Source: Prevotellaceae bacterium UBA4361
Lineage (GTDB): Bacteria > Bacteroidota > Bacteroidia > Bacteroidales > Bacteroidaceae
Assembly (NCBI GenBank): GCA_002393575.1
Contig: DGSN01000015.1
Span: 27,665 to 91,664, forward strand
DNA: 64,000 nt
Reading direction: 5' to 3'
Below the pieces are notes generated by a model that was given only the letters and a program-made list of their open reading frames with translations, was not told the origin of the DNA and made no database searches. A program made the translations under genes and the position numbers. This document shows positions 17,301 through 26,570 of the stretch, in pieces; position 1 is the first letter of the stretch, and every line of letters starts with the position of its first letter.

Positions 17301-18101
17301 CTCCTCCTTCGTCTTGAACCACTCCTGTTTGGAATACAACATGCGGGATGGGTCGTCCAAGTCCTTGCCTGTACTCAGACAGATGAGACGGTCGTGAGCT
17401 TCTGCATTTTCTTCATCCACGAAATGCACGTCATTCGTACACACCAACTTCACATTGCACTTTGCCGCCAATTCAATCAACGCACGATTCACTTGCTGCT
17501 GAATTGGGAAAGTCTCACGGTTGGCTCGTTGCATCGGGTCCTTCACCTCATGGCGCTGCAATTCCAGATAGTAGTCATCACCAAAAAGTTTCTTAAACCA
17601 AAGCACGGCTTCCTCAGCCTTGTCCATCTGCCCATTGCGAATATACACGGGCACCTCACCTGCCACACAAGCCGAGCAGCAGATGAGTCCTTCGTGATAC
17701 TTCTCCAAATCGGCATGGTCGGTGCGTGGACGCATGTAGAATCCATCCACCCACGCTCTGCTCACGATTTTAATGAGATTGTGGTAGCCCTTTTCGTTCT
17801 TGGCAAGAAGAATCAAGTGCCAACCGCCTTGGTCCATCTTGCCTTCTTTCAGTTCCTTGCTACGACGGGCACAATAGACCTCGCAACCAAAGATAGGCAT
17901 GAAATCAAGGTTAGGGTTCTTGCCTTTCACCTTTTTGACATAGTTGAAAAACTCCTTGATTCCAAACATATTGCCGTGGTCAGTGACAGCCATACCCTTC
18001 ATGCCATTGGCAATAGCCTTGTCAACGAGCTTCGGGATGGATGCCTGACCATCGAGTATAGAGTACTGCGTGTGTACGTGTAGGTGGATGAAGTCTTGCA
18101 T
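14394..18101 (-). CDS. dnaE: DNA polymerase III alpha subunit
   Basis: Catalytic subunit of the replicative polymerase, 1235 aa from the ATG at 18101. An upstream in-frame ATG at 18137 would add 12 residues that overlap the promoter region. The PHP domain starts at once (FIHLHVHTQYSILDG at about 4-18). The polymerase active site carries PDIDVDFDDDGRG at about 463-475. The finger and tau-binding regions follow, with GPGRGSAAGS in the palm. An OB-fold near 1075 (GGIVSGRRVGTSKSGN) precedes the C-terminal domain. Length fits the family. It is the last gene of a colinear minus-strand run and has its own TACATTTG box just upstream. Confidence 0.97.
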   Translation of the reverse strand: MQDFIHLHVHTQYSILDGQASIPKLVDKAIANGMKGMAVTDHGNMFGIKEFFNYVKKVKGKNPNLDFMPIFGCEVYCARRSKELKEGKMDQGGWHLILLAKNEKGYHNLIKIVSRAWVDGFYMRPRTDHADLEKYHEGLICCSACVAGEVPVYIRNGQMDKAEEAVLWFKKLFGDDYYLELQRHEVKDPMQRANRETFPIQQQVNRALIELAAKCNVKLVCTNDVHFVDEENAEAHDRLICLSTGKDLDDPSRMLYSKQEWFKTKEEMNEVFSDVPEALSNTLDVLSKVEEYNIDHAPIMPNFAIPESFGTEEEYRQRITEKELFDEFTQDENGNVVMSEEEGLKKIKRLGGYDKLYRIKFEADYLAKLAYEGAKPLYGDPLPQHVADQIKFELHIMKTMGFPGYFLIVQDYINAARKELGVWVGPGRGSAAGSTVAYCLGITKVDPIKYDLLFERFLNPDRISLPDIDVDFDDDGRGKVLQWVTDKYGAEKVAHIITYGTMATKLAIKDVARVQKYPLDKTNALCKCIPDRLPDGLKMNLKNVISVVPELKAASTSPDPLLRDTIRYAQMLENNVRNTGVHACGTIICRDDISDWVPVSTADDKEFPGEKLRCTQYDGHVIEETGLIKMDFLGLKTLSILKEAVENIKDSLGITVDVDLLDIEDPATYQLYCDGRTIGTFQFESAGMQKYLRELQPHVFEDLIAMNALYRPGPMDYIPDFIDRKLGRKPIEYDIPVMEKYLKDTYGITVYQEQVMLLSRLLADFTRGESDTLRKAMGKKQKDKLDMLKPKFIAGGQKNGHDPAVLEKIWADWEKFASYAFNKSHATCYSWVAYQTAYLKAHFPAQYMAGNMSRNLDNISEIRKLMDECKSMGINTLGPDVNESKLKFAVNHNGDIRFGMAAVKGVGKGAVQAILDEREKNGPYTSLFDFFERVNLTLCNRKSVESLILAGAFDGFNACPREAFFTKQPNSSETYIETLFRFGNSFQADKQQQAHSLFGDLGMELEVSHPEPPKEVALWSDLERLNKERDLVGIYLSAHPLDEYALILKHFCTTNIAKVQDKDESLRTMQSIKFGGIVSGRRVGTSKSGNTFGIVKLEDFENSGEIALFGQEWLKWQHFFVEGTSLYITAKMQPRRYDPNTLDMTILDIQLLAEVKDKLIKRITIDVPVDQLNVPMVENLAEIVKSNPGDTELFFNIKASEDLSVNLRSATLHLSVNRHLIDYIESNEGLSYHLE

Positions 18102-18124
18102 ACTTTTACGTTTATATCGTCTTG

Positions 18125-18132
18125 CAAATGTA
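18125..18132 (-). promoter_or_regulatory. -7 box likely driving dnaE
   Basis: TACATTTG on the minus strand (18125-18132), 24 nt before the dnaE start and overlapping the gap after the MG2-type gene. It fits TAnnTTTG. The upstream TTG element is weak. It suggests dnaE can be transcribed on its own as well as from the upstream block. Confidence 0.45.
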
Positions 18133-18154
18133 CGCAAAAATCTTCAATCGGTCA

Positions 18155-20866
18155 CTACTCGCTCACAATAAATTTTCCGCTTGGAGTGATTCCCTCAGCC
18201 GAGATATACATCTGCTTACAAGAGGAATTGTTGAAAAATTCCACACGTCCCTGTCCGTTAGCATCAATCTTCACCCAAGGTTGCCAATAGAGGGTGCGAC
18301 GGAAATCTTCCATAGCCGGCATCACACTGTAATCCTCCATTTCAAAGCCTTCTGGTTCATTGAATCCTTGGAAATGTGTGCGACGGATTCCCTTTTCCTT
18401 ACTGAAGAATTGCGGATGGGTATAGACAAACACGGTGACAGGATGGAAAACCGACAATTCGTCGGCTTGCACAAACTTGGTGTAGTTGTCGTCATCCTCT
18501 GAAATATACACACTCTTCACCTCGTCGATGAAGTCGGGCATAGCTGTGGCACCGCTGACATTGTTCTTCCAACGAATCGTATATGTAGGGCGTTCTGGAT
18601 ATTGAGTCACTGTGCAATAGGTGTTGTTCACAATCCAAATGATAGGTCGGTTCTTGTAAGACAAACCATCCTTGAACACCAGCTGAGAATAATTCGTTAT
18701 CGTTGTATCCGAATTGCGAACATCTATCAGTTTACCCGTATTTTCATCTGCCATCCACTTATCGTCCAAAGCTTCAACACCACCGAAGAACTCATTCTTC
18801 TTCAACAGCCAATCATAGAGTGTTGGCGTGAGTTCACCTTCATCGGAAATGCGGTCTGTTGCCTCATCTATATTATAATAGACCGTGGATTTCCTTGCAC
18901 CTGTTTTCTCATCGTACCAAGGCAACTGGGAATTATCTGTGAAATAACGCTTTTTCACCTTCACGGTTGGCAACACATAGCTGACATTCTTACCCGTTCC
19001 AGACATCTTCAATCGTCCTTCCACCTCCGTTTCCTGTTCACCAGCAGTCCGTTTCAGCTTGACGAACGCCTCTGGCAATGGAATCATCTCCGTTTCGTAA
19101 GGCGAGAGTGTTTTGCCCACTGGCGAGAAATGGCGGTCAATAGCCACCACGTAGGCAGCATTCTTGTCGTTCCACTTCGTTCTGATAAACATTTCCCATT
19201 CGCCCTTCAGATTTGGCAATTCAAAAGCATAGCCTCCCACGCTGTCCGTCACCGTGCTGCCCTGATAGTGCTCACCAGTTTGGTTGTAAAGGAAAGCATT
19301 CAGACTCACTCCAGCCACAGGGTGCTTCTTGCGCCATTTGTTCGTGTCGGGTTTCAATTTGCCGAAAAGATAAAGCTTGTCCTCGATAGGTTGAATCCTA
19401 CCAAGATTGCCCTCAAGTTCCTCAAATTTCATCTGCCCCGAGTGCAATTTCCAATTGTAGCGTCGCCAGCCTTGCACCATCATCAGCAAGTCGGCAGCCT
19501 CACGGTGCTCTTGGTCGTCTTTCTCGAAATAATAGTCAGGGTTCTCAATATAGCCCTTTACCTCACTGCCCAAGAGCATCCAAGTCATGGCATTACCCAC
19601 CTTGCCGTTCGTCAGCGTTGCAGCGTCCATTGCAGCAAAACTTACCGATGAATTCGGCTCTGCCGTCAATGTGAGGCTCACTCGTCCGCATGGGCGAAGG
19701 GACGTTTCGGGAACGGACACCTTGATGCTGTCAGCCTCGTTACTCTTCGGAATGATGAAGAAAAGACGCTCTGCCTGGATGCGTCCATCAGAATCGAAGA
19801 CCGTCAGTTGGTTCACGCCTGCTCGCATCTTGCTACGGTCGAACTCCACTTGCAACACTTCTTCAGCCTTCATCGTGTCGCATTGCACAACAGCTCCACC
19901 ATTGATAATCGTGTAGCCCAAAAGTCTGCCTTGCATGGAGGATGACGACTGGATAGTGGCTGTCAGCGCATCGTCGGCTGCATTGGGATTGCCAACGGCA
20001 TTCATCTGAAGCACACAACCCTCAGTCTTGGCTTGGGGCAACGGATACTCATGCTTCTTGCCTTTGTCATCTGTCACGACGAAAGTCAACGGCTTGCCAT
20101 CAGGACGAATCACAAACGTACCACGTCCGTCTGCACCGCTCTGCGCAATAGCCAATGTCTCACCCGAGGAATCTATCACCAAACCTTTCACGGCAACGTG
20201 TTTTCCCTCTTTGTCCGTCACGCTGAATGCCACGCGGCTCTGAAGTCCCGTCACCAAGTCGCCTCCCTCTGGATAGAAATGGAGGGTGTAGCCTTTGTTG
20301 GTGGCTGCTTTCTTCTGGCTCTTATTGTCCTCACTGGCATCCTCGCGTCCATTTGGCAAGCGATGCGTATAGCTCAAGTCATCAATCTGCGGATTGTCGT
20401 AGGCTCCTTCCACGGCGGGTTTCTTGAAGATAGGAAACACACGCGAGAACACACCATTTCCTCCCCAGTTCATCATGTAGCGAGTGAAGGCACGAACCTC
20501 ATAGAATCCCGTGCCGAAAAGACTGTCCAACTTGATGTCGCCTTCCGACTCGCCGTTCTGAATGTAGAGTTTGCGCGTTTCCACCACGTCACCGCTCGGA
20601 TTGAGCAGTTCCACGTATAGCACCTTACTGATTGTCGTGGGCTTTCCATTGTCAGCCCTCACCACATACGCCTTGAAGTGCATGGTCTCTCCCTTGAAAT
20701 AACCCGTGTTGTCGAAGTGCAAATAGGTTTTTTCCTGAGGAGTCGATTGATTGAACAGCATAGCATGCTTCATATACACCAGCAAGCGCGTCACATCATC
20801 GTTCTTCTCCTGAGCACTCAGAGTCAAGAAAGACATGGCAAAAGCCAACAGAAGCCATTTTCTCAT
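18155..20866 (-). CDS. MG2-domain (alpha-2-macroglobulin-like) secreted protein
   Basis: A 903-aa protein with a signal peptide (residues 1-18, ending LTLSA). An MG2-type beta-sandwich follows early (EKTYLHFDNTGYFKGE at about 45-60, then KVLYVELLNPSGDVV). Further macroglobulin-like and carboxypeptidase-regulatory-like beta domains come after it. The C-terminus (KMYISAEGITPSGKFI) resembles the end of Bacteroidales MG2-family proteins that sit in the periplasm or outer membrane. No thioester motif or TonB-dependent barrel is visible. The start at 20866 is 16 nt after the tsaE stop, which suggests co-transcription with porX and tsaE. The role is unknown; a place in envelope maintenance is inference from its neighbours. 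Confidence 0.8.
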   Translation of the reverse strand: MRKWLLLAFAMSFLTLSAQEKNDDVTRLLVYMKHAMLFNQSTPQEKTYLHFDNTGYFKGETMHFKAYVVRADNGKPTTISKVLYVELLNPSGDVVETRKLYIQNGESEGDIKLDSLFGTGFYEVRAFTRYMMNWGGNGVFSRVFPIFKKPAVEGAYDNPQIDDLSYTHRLPNGREDASEDNKSQKKAATNKGYTLHFYPEGGDLVTGLQSRVAFSVTDKEGKHVAVKGLVIDSSGETLAIAQSGADGRGTFVIRPDGKPLTFVVTDDKGKKHEYPLPQAKTEGCVLQMNAVGNPNAADDALTATIQSSSSMQGRLLGYTIINGGAVVQCDTMKAEEVLQVEFDRSKMRAGVNQLTVFDSDGRIQAERLFFIIPKSNEADSIKVSVPETSLRPCGRVSLTLTAEPNSSVSFAAMDAATLTNGKVGNAMTWMLLGSEVKGYIENPDYYFEKDDQEHREAADLLMMVQGWRRYNWKLHSGQMKFEELEGNLGRIQPIEDKLYLFGKLKPDTNKWRKKHPVAGVSLNAFLYNQTGEHYQGSTVTDSVGGYAFELPNLKGEWEMFIRTKWNDKNAAYVVAIDRHFSPVGKTLSPYETEMIPLPEAFVKLKRTAGEQETEVEGRLKMSGTGKNVSYVLPTVKVKKRYFTDNSQLPWYDEKTGARKSTVYYNIDEATDRISDEGELTPTLYDWLLKKNEFFGGVEALDDKWMADENTGKLIDVRNSDTTITNYSQLVFKDGLSYKNRPIIWIVNNTYCTVTQYPERPTYTIRWKNNVSGATAMPDFIDEVKSVYISEDDDNYTKFVQADELSVFHPVTVFVYTHPQFFSKEKGIRRTHFQGFNEPEGFEMEDYSVMPAMEDFRRTLYWQPWVKIDANGQGRVEFFNNSSCKQMYISAEGITPSGKFIVSE

Positions 20867-20882
20867 GTAACAATACGTGTTT

Positions 20883-21299
20883 TTAGAATTTCACTTCGCG
20901 AGAGCCATCTTCCACTTCCTCGATGCAGACTCTCACTGCGTCCTCTGGCAGCAAGTCCTCGATGAGTTCGGGCCATTCCATGAAGCACAGATGTCCGCTA
21001 TACACATATTCCTCAAAACCTATGTCGTATGCTTCACTTTCTTTCTTGATTCGATAGAAGTCGAAATGAAAAATCGGTTCTCCTTCCCCATCGGTATATT
21101 CGTTCACGATGGCAAACGTGGGGGAATTGACAACATCCTCCACACCCAGTTCCTCACAGATTGCCTTGATGAAAGTAGTCTTCCCTGCTCCCATCTTTCC
21201 GTAAAAGGCAAACACCTTGTTATCACCCATTTGCGCAACAAATTCCTTTGCTGCTTCCTGAATCCTGTCTATCGAATCTATCTTTATCATCATTTTCAT
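20883..21299 (-). CDS. tsaE: tRNA threonylcarbamoyladenosine ATPase TsaE
   Basis: A 138-aa P-loop ATPase that works with TsaB and TsaD to make t6A37 in ANN-decoding tRNAs. The Walker A motif is GKMGAGKT at residues 34-41. [10 protein letters not shown] and HFDFYRI follow as in the YjeE/TsaE family, and the switch region is [13 protein letters not shown]. Four Met codons in the first few residues leave the exact start open (21299, 21293 or 21290). It lies 87 nt after porX and just before the MG2-type gene. Confidence 0.95.
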   Translation of the reverse strand: MKMMIKIDSIDRIQEAAKEFVAQMGDNKVFAFYGKMGAGKTTFIKAICEELGVEDVVNSPTFAIVNEYTDGEGEPIFHFDFYRIKKESEAYDIGFEEYVYSGHLCFMEWPELIEDLLPEDAVRVCIEEVEDGSREVKF

Positions 21300-21386
21300 T
21301 TATTTCTGCAAGCTTCGGTTCTGCCGAAGCCAACCCTCGTTTCTTGTTCTGTCCGTCCCGTGTTCAGCGCATCTCCGCCGAATCCA

Positions 21387-22940
21387 TCATCTCTTCCTCT
21401 TGCTCGTCAGCGTCACGAGCGGAATCAGCATTTCCTCCATCGAGATGCCTCCATGCTGGAAAGTATTCCTGTAGTACGACACATAATAGTTGTAGTTATT
21501 CGGATAAGCAAAGAACGTGTCACCCTTGGCAAACACATAGCTCGTCGAGAGGTTCGGAGCTGGCAGGAAAGCCATCTTCGGGTTCTTCAGCACAAAGAGG
21601 TCCTTGGCGTTGTACGAGAGGTTCTTGCCCAACTTATAGCGCAGATTCGTGTTCGTATTCTTGTCGCCAATGATTTTCGTCGGGTTGTTCACGCGAATCG
21701 AACCGTGGTCAGTGGTAATCACAATCTTCGCATTCGTATTCGCCAACGCATGGAACAGTTCGCTCACTGGCGAATGGCGGAACCAGCTCGATGTGATACT
21801 GCGATAAGCAATCTCGTCGGATGCCAACTCACGCACCATCGTGGATTCTGTGCGGGCATGGGAAAGCATGTCGATGAAGTTCACCACAATCACGTTCAAC
21901 TGCTTCGTAGAGAGCTGACGGAACTGATTGACGAGTTTCTCCGTCTCTGCCGAGTGGTTCAATTTCGAGTAGCTGAAAGTCTCGCTGCGACGGTAGCGGT
22001 CGAGTTGTGTCTGAATCAGCGGAGCCTCATTGAGGTTCTTGCCTTCTTCCTCATCCTCATCCACCCACAGTTCAGGAAACATCGTAGCAATCTGATTAGG
22101 CATCAGTCCTGCGAAGATGGAATTGCGGGCATATTGCGTGGCTGTTGGGAGAATCGACACATAGAGATTCTCGTCGAAAGTGAAATCATCTGCCAACTGC
22201 TGACTAATCACACGCCATTGGTCGTAACGGAAATTGTCGAACACCACCAAATACACCTGTTCGCCAGCATTGAGCAAAGGGAAAATCACCTTCTTGAAGA
22301 TGTCGGGACTCATGATTGGACGATGATCAGGGTCATTCAACCAGTCGATGTAGTTCTTCATGATGAACTTGGCAAATTCCTGATTGGCATCCGACTTCTG
22401 CATCTGAATCATCTCCTTCATCGGACTGTCGGTCTCTGCCAGTTCCAATTCCCAGAACACCAGTTTCTTATACACTTCCTTCCAGTCATCCAAGTTGCGT
22501 GCATCATTGATTTGCATACTGATATTCCCGAAGTTCTGCTGATAACTGCTGTTCGTCTGGTCGGTCTCAATCGCCCTCTTGTGCAGATGTCGCTTCAGCG
22601 TCAGCAGAATCTGGTTGGGATTCACAGGCTTAATCAGGTAGTCCGCAATCTTGGCACCAATAGCCTGGTCCATGATATTCTCCTCCTCACTCTTCGTCAC
22701 CATCACAGTTGGCACAGTAGGATTCACCTCCTTGATGCGCTGCAAAGTCTCCAATCCTGTCAAGCCAGGCATATTTTCGTCCAAGAAAATCAAGTCGAAG
22801 TTCTGTTCCTGACACAAGTCGATAGCATCCTGCCCATTCGTAGCAGTCACCACTTCATACTCTTTCTTCTCTAAAAATATAATATGTGGGCGAAGCAATT
22901 CAATCTCATCATCCACCCACAGCAATGTTCCCTGTGCCAT
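21387..22940 (-). CDS. porX: PorX, response regulator with PglZ-type effector domain (type IX secretion control)
   Basis: A 517-aa protein. The receiver domain spans about 1-120, with the acidic pocket WVDDE at 8-12 and phospho-acceptor Asp54 in FLDENMPG. The conserved Lys lies in the DYLIKPVNP stretch. A helical linker follows, then a PglZ/alkaline-phosphatase-superfamily domain (about 200-517) with FDNFRYDQWR and TTDHGSIRVNNP as metal-site segments. In Porphyromonas gingivalis PorX acts with the histidine kinase PorY to control T9SS gene expression and cargo secretion, and its PglZ domain binds zinc. Here it sits 57 nt downstream of porW. No porY is in the window. Confidence 0.93.
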   Translation of the reverse strand: MAQGTLLWVDDEIELLRPHIIFLEKKEYEVVTATNGQDAIDLCQEQNFDLIFLDENMPGLTGLETLQRIKEVNPTVPTVMVTKSEEENIMDQAIGAKIADYLIKPVNPNQILLTLKRHLHKRAIETDQTNSSYQQNFGNISMQINDARNLDDWKEVYKKLVFWELELAETDSPMKEMIQMQKSDANQEFAKFIMKNYIDWLNDPDHRPIMSPDIFKKVIFPLLNAGEQVYLVVFDNFRYDQWRVISQQLADDFTFDENLYVSILPTATQYARNSIFAGLMPNQIATMFPELWVDEDEEEGKNLNEAPLIQTQLDRYRRSETFSYSKLNHSAETEKLVNQFRQLSTKQLNVIVVNFIDMLSHARTESTMVRELASDEIAYRSITSSWFRHSPVSELFHALANTNAKIVITTDHGSIRVNNPTKIIGDKNTNTNLRYKLGKNLSYNAKDLFVLKNPKMAFLPAPNLSTSYVFAKGDTFFAYPNNYNYYVSYYRNTFQHGGISMEEMLIPLVTLTSKRKR

Positions 22941-22997
22941 TATCTTTAGTTTTTTTGTTTTTTATTCAGCCACCGTGTGGCGCGCATTTCCGCGCCA

Positions 22998-25919
22998 TCA
23001 AAAGATGAAGTTCTCCTCCTCCAGTTCTTCCTCTTCCTCCTGCTCCTGCCGTTGCATTTCCTCCAGCTCCTCCTGCGTAGGCAAGTCCCTTGGCTCATCC
23101 AGCATGTTCTCGTCCAGCTGCAAGTGAGAGATGCGGTCGAAGTGTCGGTCATAGAAATCGAAGTATTCACCAAAGCTCTTGCCATTCATCAGCACCTTCA
23201 GGTTGTCCTCCGAAATGATAAACATCTTCAGTCCCTCCAACTTCTTCACCATCTCCGCGTTGTTCGTCAACTTGTGCATATACACGTAAGCCTCATCATA
23301 GTTCAAGAAACTCTTCACCTCCAAGAGGTCGATGCCGTCGCCACGGAGGGTTTCCAAGTCGAAGTAGCGGATGGCAAAGTTCGAGAAGTTATAGCGAGCC
23401 ACCTCGAAAATCAACTGGTTCTCGTCGATGCTGTCATGCTCGTAGGCAATCACAAACAAGTGGTTCACATTCTTATCCACCTTGAACACCGTGTCGGCAC
23501 TCGTCGAGTCTGTCATTGCCAACCCCATGCGACGACTCCAAATATCACCCGAACTCATCCTGCCACTGGCAAGCACTCGTCCTTCCTGCAAGCCCTTCAC
23601 GTAGAGTCCTGCCAATTCGCTCACTGTGCTCTGCGGATAGCTCTGCACGATATTCTTCATGGCGTTCATAAACTGACCACGGTCACCTTTCTCCAGCTTA
23701 CTCATCGCATCGATGAAGAGGAATCGGGCACGGTTGGCACCCTTCGGATATTCACGTTCAGCATAGGCATTACCGGCAATCACCTGGTCGTAGTTGCCAG
23801 CCTCGTAGGATTCATAGGCAACCGTGTAGAGCGAATCCTCCACCTGCTTGCCATAGCGACCCTTGAACTCGAAGTTCGGGTCTGCCACCAGCTTCGCATG
23901 TTCATTCTCTGGATAACAATCCACAAGTCGCTTCCTGTAGTCCTCGGCATCCGTTTCTCTTCCCTGTCGGGAATAAAGCTGGAACATATTGTAGTACAGT
24001 TCGTCCAAATGTTCAAACTCACCAAAGTCGGTGAGCACACGTTGGAAAGTTCGCTCAGCCAGAGGGAAGTTCTCCATCCTGTCCTTATAGATGATGGCAG
24101 AGTTGTAGAGTCCATCCACCAAGGCGGCATTCGACGCTGCCATCTGCTCCTCGGTGTAAGGAATGTCCTTGATATAGTATTCGCGGCGGTGAGGGTCAGC
24201 TTCGTATTCCTTCTGCTTCTCAAGCCGTTCCTTCTCCTTTTCGCTCATTTCCGTACCGTCAGGATTGAGCATGATGGAGTCGTTGGCAGCAGTATCCTGC
24301 ATCACGCTGTCAGTCATCAGTGTATCGCCTTCAGCCGCATTCTCATCGAAACCGCCCAAAACGGTCTTGTTGCTACGGCGCCAGTCGTCAGCCAACGCAC
24401 GTTCACCCCATTTCCGCTTGAATTCGTTCTTTCCCGAGTTCACCGATGCTGGGTTGTAGAAGTACCACAATCCTCCCTGCTGCTGGTTGTTTCTCGCACC
24501 CGTCTGGTTATCCATCATCTGTTGGTTCGGACGATTACCCTCTGCCGTCACACCCGCAGCCTCGTTCTGCTTGCGTTCCTCCTCGCGTTCCTTCTTCTTC
24601 AACTCCTCAATCAGCCCGTCAATCTTCTTCAGCATCTCCGTGGAGTCCATCCTCGCCAACTCCTGCAAGCTGTCTTGCAGTTCCACAGCCTGGGCGTAAG
24701 GCTTCAGTTCCTCCAGTATCTTGGCTCTTTCGTCAATGTCCTTATAGTCATCACGGTCCTTGTCGAACAGTCCCAACACACCCGAATAGCACTCCTGTGC
24801 CTTCACGAATTCTTCTCTTTCCCAATAGAGCTGTCCCAAGTGCAACCACACCACTCCTTTCTCCACACCGTTTCTTGTACTCTTCTCCACACCGTCCTTA
24901 TAGGCATACAGCGCATGAAGCGTATCGCCCTTTGCCAAGTAGATGTTGCCCATTGCATAATACACTTGGTCCAAGTAGTCAGCATTCTTGCGGTTGCGAG
25001 CCATCGCCTTCAGTTTGTTAATCATCTTCTTGCTCTGACCCTTCGACATCACCTCCGTCTGCTGAATCCGCGCATTAAACTCCAATTCGTAAGGTGGATT
25101 ACTCTTGAACACCTTCTTGAATTCCTTGAAAGCCAACTGGTTCTGCCCCGTTTCCCGATACAACTGACCTAACAGGAAGTGGAGACGAGCCTTTTCCACA
25201 CCATGACTCTTCTTCATCGCCAACTGGATGTTAGGGATAGCTTCCTCATACAGTCCTTGACGCAACTGATAGTCAGCCATCACCGACGCGCGCATGGCAT
25301 TGAGATTCGTTGGGAAACTGTCTCTCCGCGTTTCGTTCACCAGTCGTTCAGCATCGTAGAGCCAATCCAGTTCGGCATAGCACTTGGCTTCCGACAGTCG
25401 CGCACGAGCAATCAGATTCGGTTTCGAGAAATAAAGACGTTGGATATAAGCAAAAGTAGAAGCAGCTTCCATGAATTCACCCTTCCTGAATTGAGCCTCA
25501 CCCATCAAGAACCAAGCCCGCCACAAGAAAGGATTATATTCCTTCTGGCTCAGCCAAATCTTGTCCTTCGGAGTCTTCGGCTTCGAACTCTTCCACTCAG
25601 GGCGAGCCGTAATGCTATGTTGCTTGATAGTTTTCTGGCATTTCTCCACAGTGCGGTCAAAATGATTCTTTCCAATCGTCGCCGTCTTCGGATTCCCCGT
25701 CACATAGAGCGGAATCACCTCCATGTAGTTATCCTTATTCCCCGTTTTCTGAGCCAGCACACCCTCCTTAAAAGCCTCATGTCCATTGAAGTAAGTATTA
25801 TAGCGAGCCTTGAATGCCTGCACACGACGCGTCAGTCCCGTATTCTTCTTTGTAGAACACGAAACCACCAAGCCCATCACCACCAGGCCCAACAAGCATA
25901 TCAATACTTTCTTCATCAA
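22998..25919 (-). CDS. porW: PorW/SprE-like TPR lipoprotein of the type IX secretion system
   Basis: A 973-aa lipoprotein. The signal peptide carries a lipobox ending VVSC at about residues 18-21, so it is lipidated and probably outer-membrane attached. Tetratricopeptide-type helical repeats cover about 95-420 and again about 610-800. A low-complexity charged linker with NQQQG lies near 475-500. PorW (SprE in Flavobacterium) is an accessory T9SS component needed for secretion; P. gingivalis PorW contacts the PorK/N ring. This copy is long for the family. It is directly upstream of porX, and the 57-nt gap contains the word GCGCGCATTTCCGCG, also found at the edge of the aroA insert. Confidence 0.88.
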   Translation of the reverse strand: MMKKVLICLLGLVVMGLVVSCSTKKNTGLTRRVQAFKARYNTYFNGHEAFKEGVLAQKTGNKDNYMEVIPLYVTGNPKTATIGKNHFDRTVEKCQKTIKQHSITARPEWKSSKPKTPKDKIWLSQKEYNPFLWRAWFLMGEAQFRKGEFMEAASTFAYIQRLYFSKPNLIARARLSEAKCYAELDWLYDAERLVNETRRDSFPTNLNAMRASVMADYQLRQGLYEEAIPNIQLAMKKSHGVEKARLHFLLGQLYRETGQNQLAFKEFKKVFKSNPPYELEFNARIQQTEVMSKGQSKKMINKLKAMARNRKNADYLDQVYYAMGNIYLAKGDTLHALYAYKDGVEKSTRNGVEKGVVWLHLGQLYWEREEFVKAQECYSGVLGLFDKDRDDYKDIDERAKILEELKPYAQAVELQDSLQELARMDSTEMLKKIDGLIEELKKKEREEERKQNEAAGVTAEGNRPNQQMMDNQTGARNNQQQGGLWYFYNPASVNSGKNEFKRKWGERALADDWRRSNKTVLGGFDENAAEGDTLMTDSVMQDTAANDSIMLNPDGTEMSEKEKERLEKQKEYEADPHRREYYIKDIPYTEEQMAASNAALVDGLYNSAIIYKDRMENFPLAERTFQRVLTDFGEFEHLDELYYNMFQLYSRQGRETDAEDYRKRLVDCYPENEHAKLVADPNFEFKGRYGKQVEDSLYTVAYESYEAGNYDQVIAGNAYAEREYPKGANRARFLFIDAMSKLEKGDRGQFMNAMKNIVQSYPQSTVSELAGLYVKGLQEGRVLASGRMSSGDIWSRRMGLAMTDSTSADTVFKVDKNVNHLFVIAYEHDSIDENQLIFEVARYNFSNFAIRYFDLETLRGDGIDLLEVKSFLNYDEAYVYMHKLTNNAEMVKKLEGLKMFIISEDNLKVLMNGKSFGEYFDFYDRHFDRISHLQLDENMLDEPRDLPTQEELEEMQRQEQEEEEELEEENFIF

Positions 25920-25982
25920 AAATTCAAATCAAATGACCGTCATTCTATCATATAACGCAATTCCCTCCATTTTATTGCCCAT

Positions 25983-26090
25983 CCCCCCATTATTCCCATA
26001 ATTCCCATCACCCCCATTAACCCCATTAACCCCATCAACCCCATCATCCCCATTTTCCACTTTCCACTTTCCACTTTCCACTTTTCACTT
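25983..26090. repeat. 9-bp CCCCATTAA/CCCCATCAA run followed by a 7-bp CCACTTT run
   Basis: Between porW and the next upstream gene. Nonamers CCCCATTAA and CCCCATCAA repeat from about 25983 to 26050, then heptamers TTCCACT from about 26053 to 26090. The stop codon of the 142-aa gene (26085) is made by the repeat itself, so that gene's 3' end has been reshaped by it. The same nonamer run occurs at 28079-28196. Confidence 0.85.
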
Positions 26091-26513
26091 TCCTCCCCCT
26101 CTCCTTTCCCCCACAACCATCACCACCTCATCCTTCACCTCGTTCGGCAGTTCCACAGCCCTGAGTTGCAGACTGCGCACCCAGCCAGCCACCTCCGTTT
26201 CCTTCATCGTGTAGAGCACCTCGCGGAACTCCTCCACTTCCTCCTCCGTGTAAGCATCGCTCTCACGACCACGGAAGCGGTCCAGCTCCTCATCATTATA
26301 GTATTCAATCTCCTTACTGATAGCAGCCAGCAGACTTTCCTTCTCGCACACCTCATGCTGTCCACAGCACTCCATGTCCTGTGCCTGCACGATATTCGGC
26401 AGTTCCTCAATCTCCCCCCTCTCCAGCTTCTTCTGAAGAGATCGGTTCCTGAACCATCCCGCCACCATCGCCACAACACCTAACACAATCAAACCAATAG
26501 CCAAATAAAACAT
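26085..26513 (-). CDS. Small single-pass membrane protein, unknown function
   Basis: A 142-aa protein. One N-terminal transmembrane helix (residues 3-20, LAIGLIVLGVVAMVAG) is followed by a basic stop-transfer NRSLQKK and an acidic cytoplasmic-type domain. A cysteine/histidine cluster CCGQHEVC lies at about 49-56 and may bind metal or form disulfides. The C-terminus ends GERRGGGK, close to where repeat DNA begins. It lies 57 nt after aroA and upstream of porW on the same strand, as part of the aroA-to-dnaE block. Related Bacteroidales proteins are sometimes labelled phospholipase, but I see no lipase motif to support that. Confidence 0.75.
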   Translation of the reverse strand: MFYLAIGLIVLGVVAMVAGWFRNRSLQKKLERGEIEELPNIVQAQDMECCGQHEVCEKESLLAAISKEIEYYNDEELDRFRGRESDAYTEEEVEEFREVLYTMKETEVAGWVRSLQLRAVELPNEVKDEVVMVVGERRGGGK

Positions 26514-26570
26514 AACATTAAAAATTAAGAATGAAGAATTAAGAATGAAGAATAAATCCTATAGCATCTA

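Noticed and set aside
20877..25955. Long plus-strand frames (up to 731 codons) opposite tsaE, porX and porW
   Set aside because: His/Leu-rich antisense products typical of shadow frames; the minus-strand proteins carry clear motifs.
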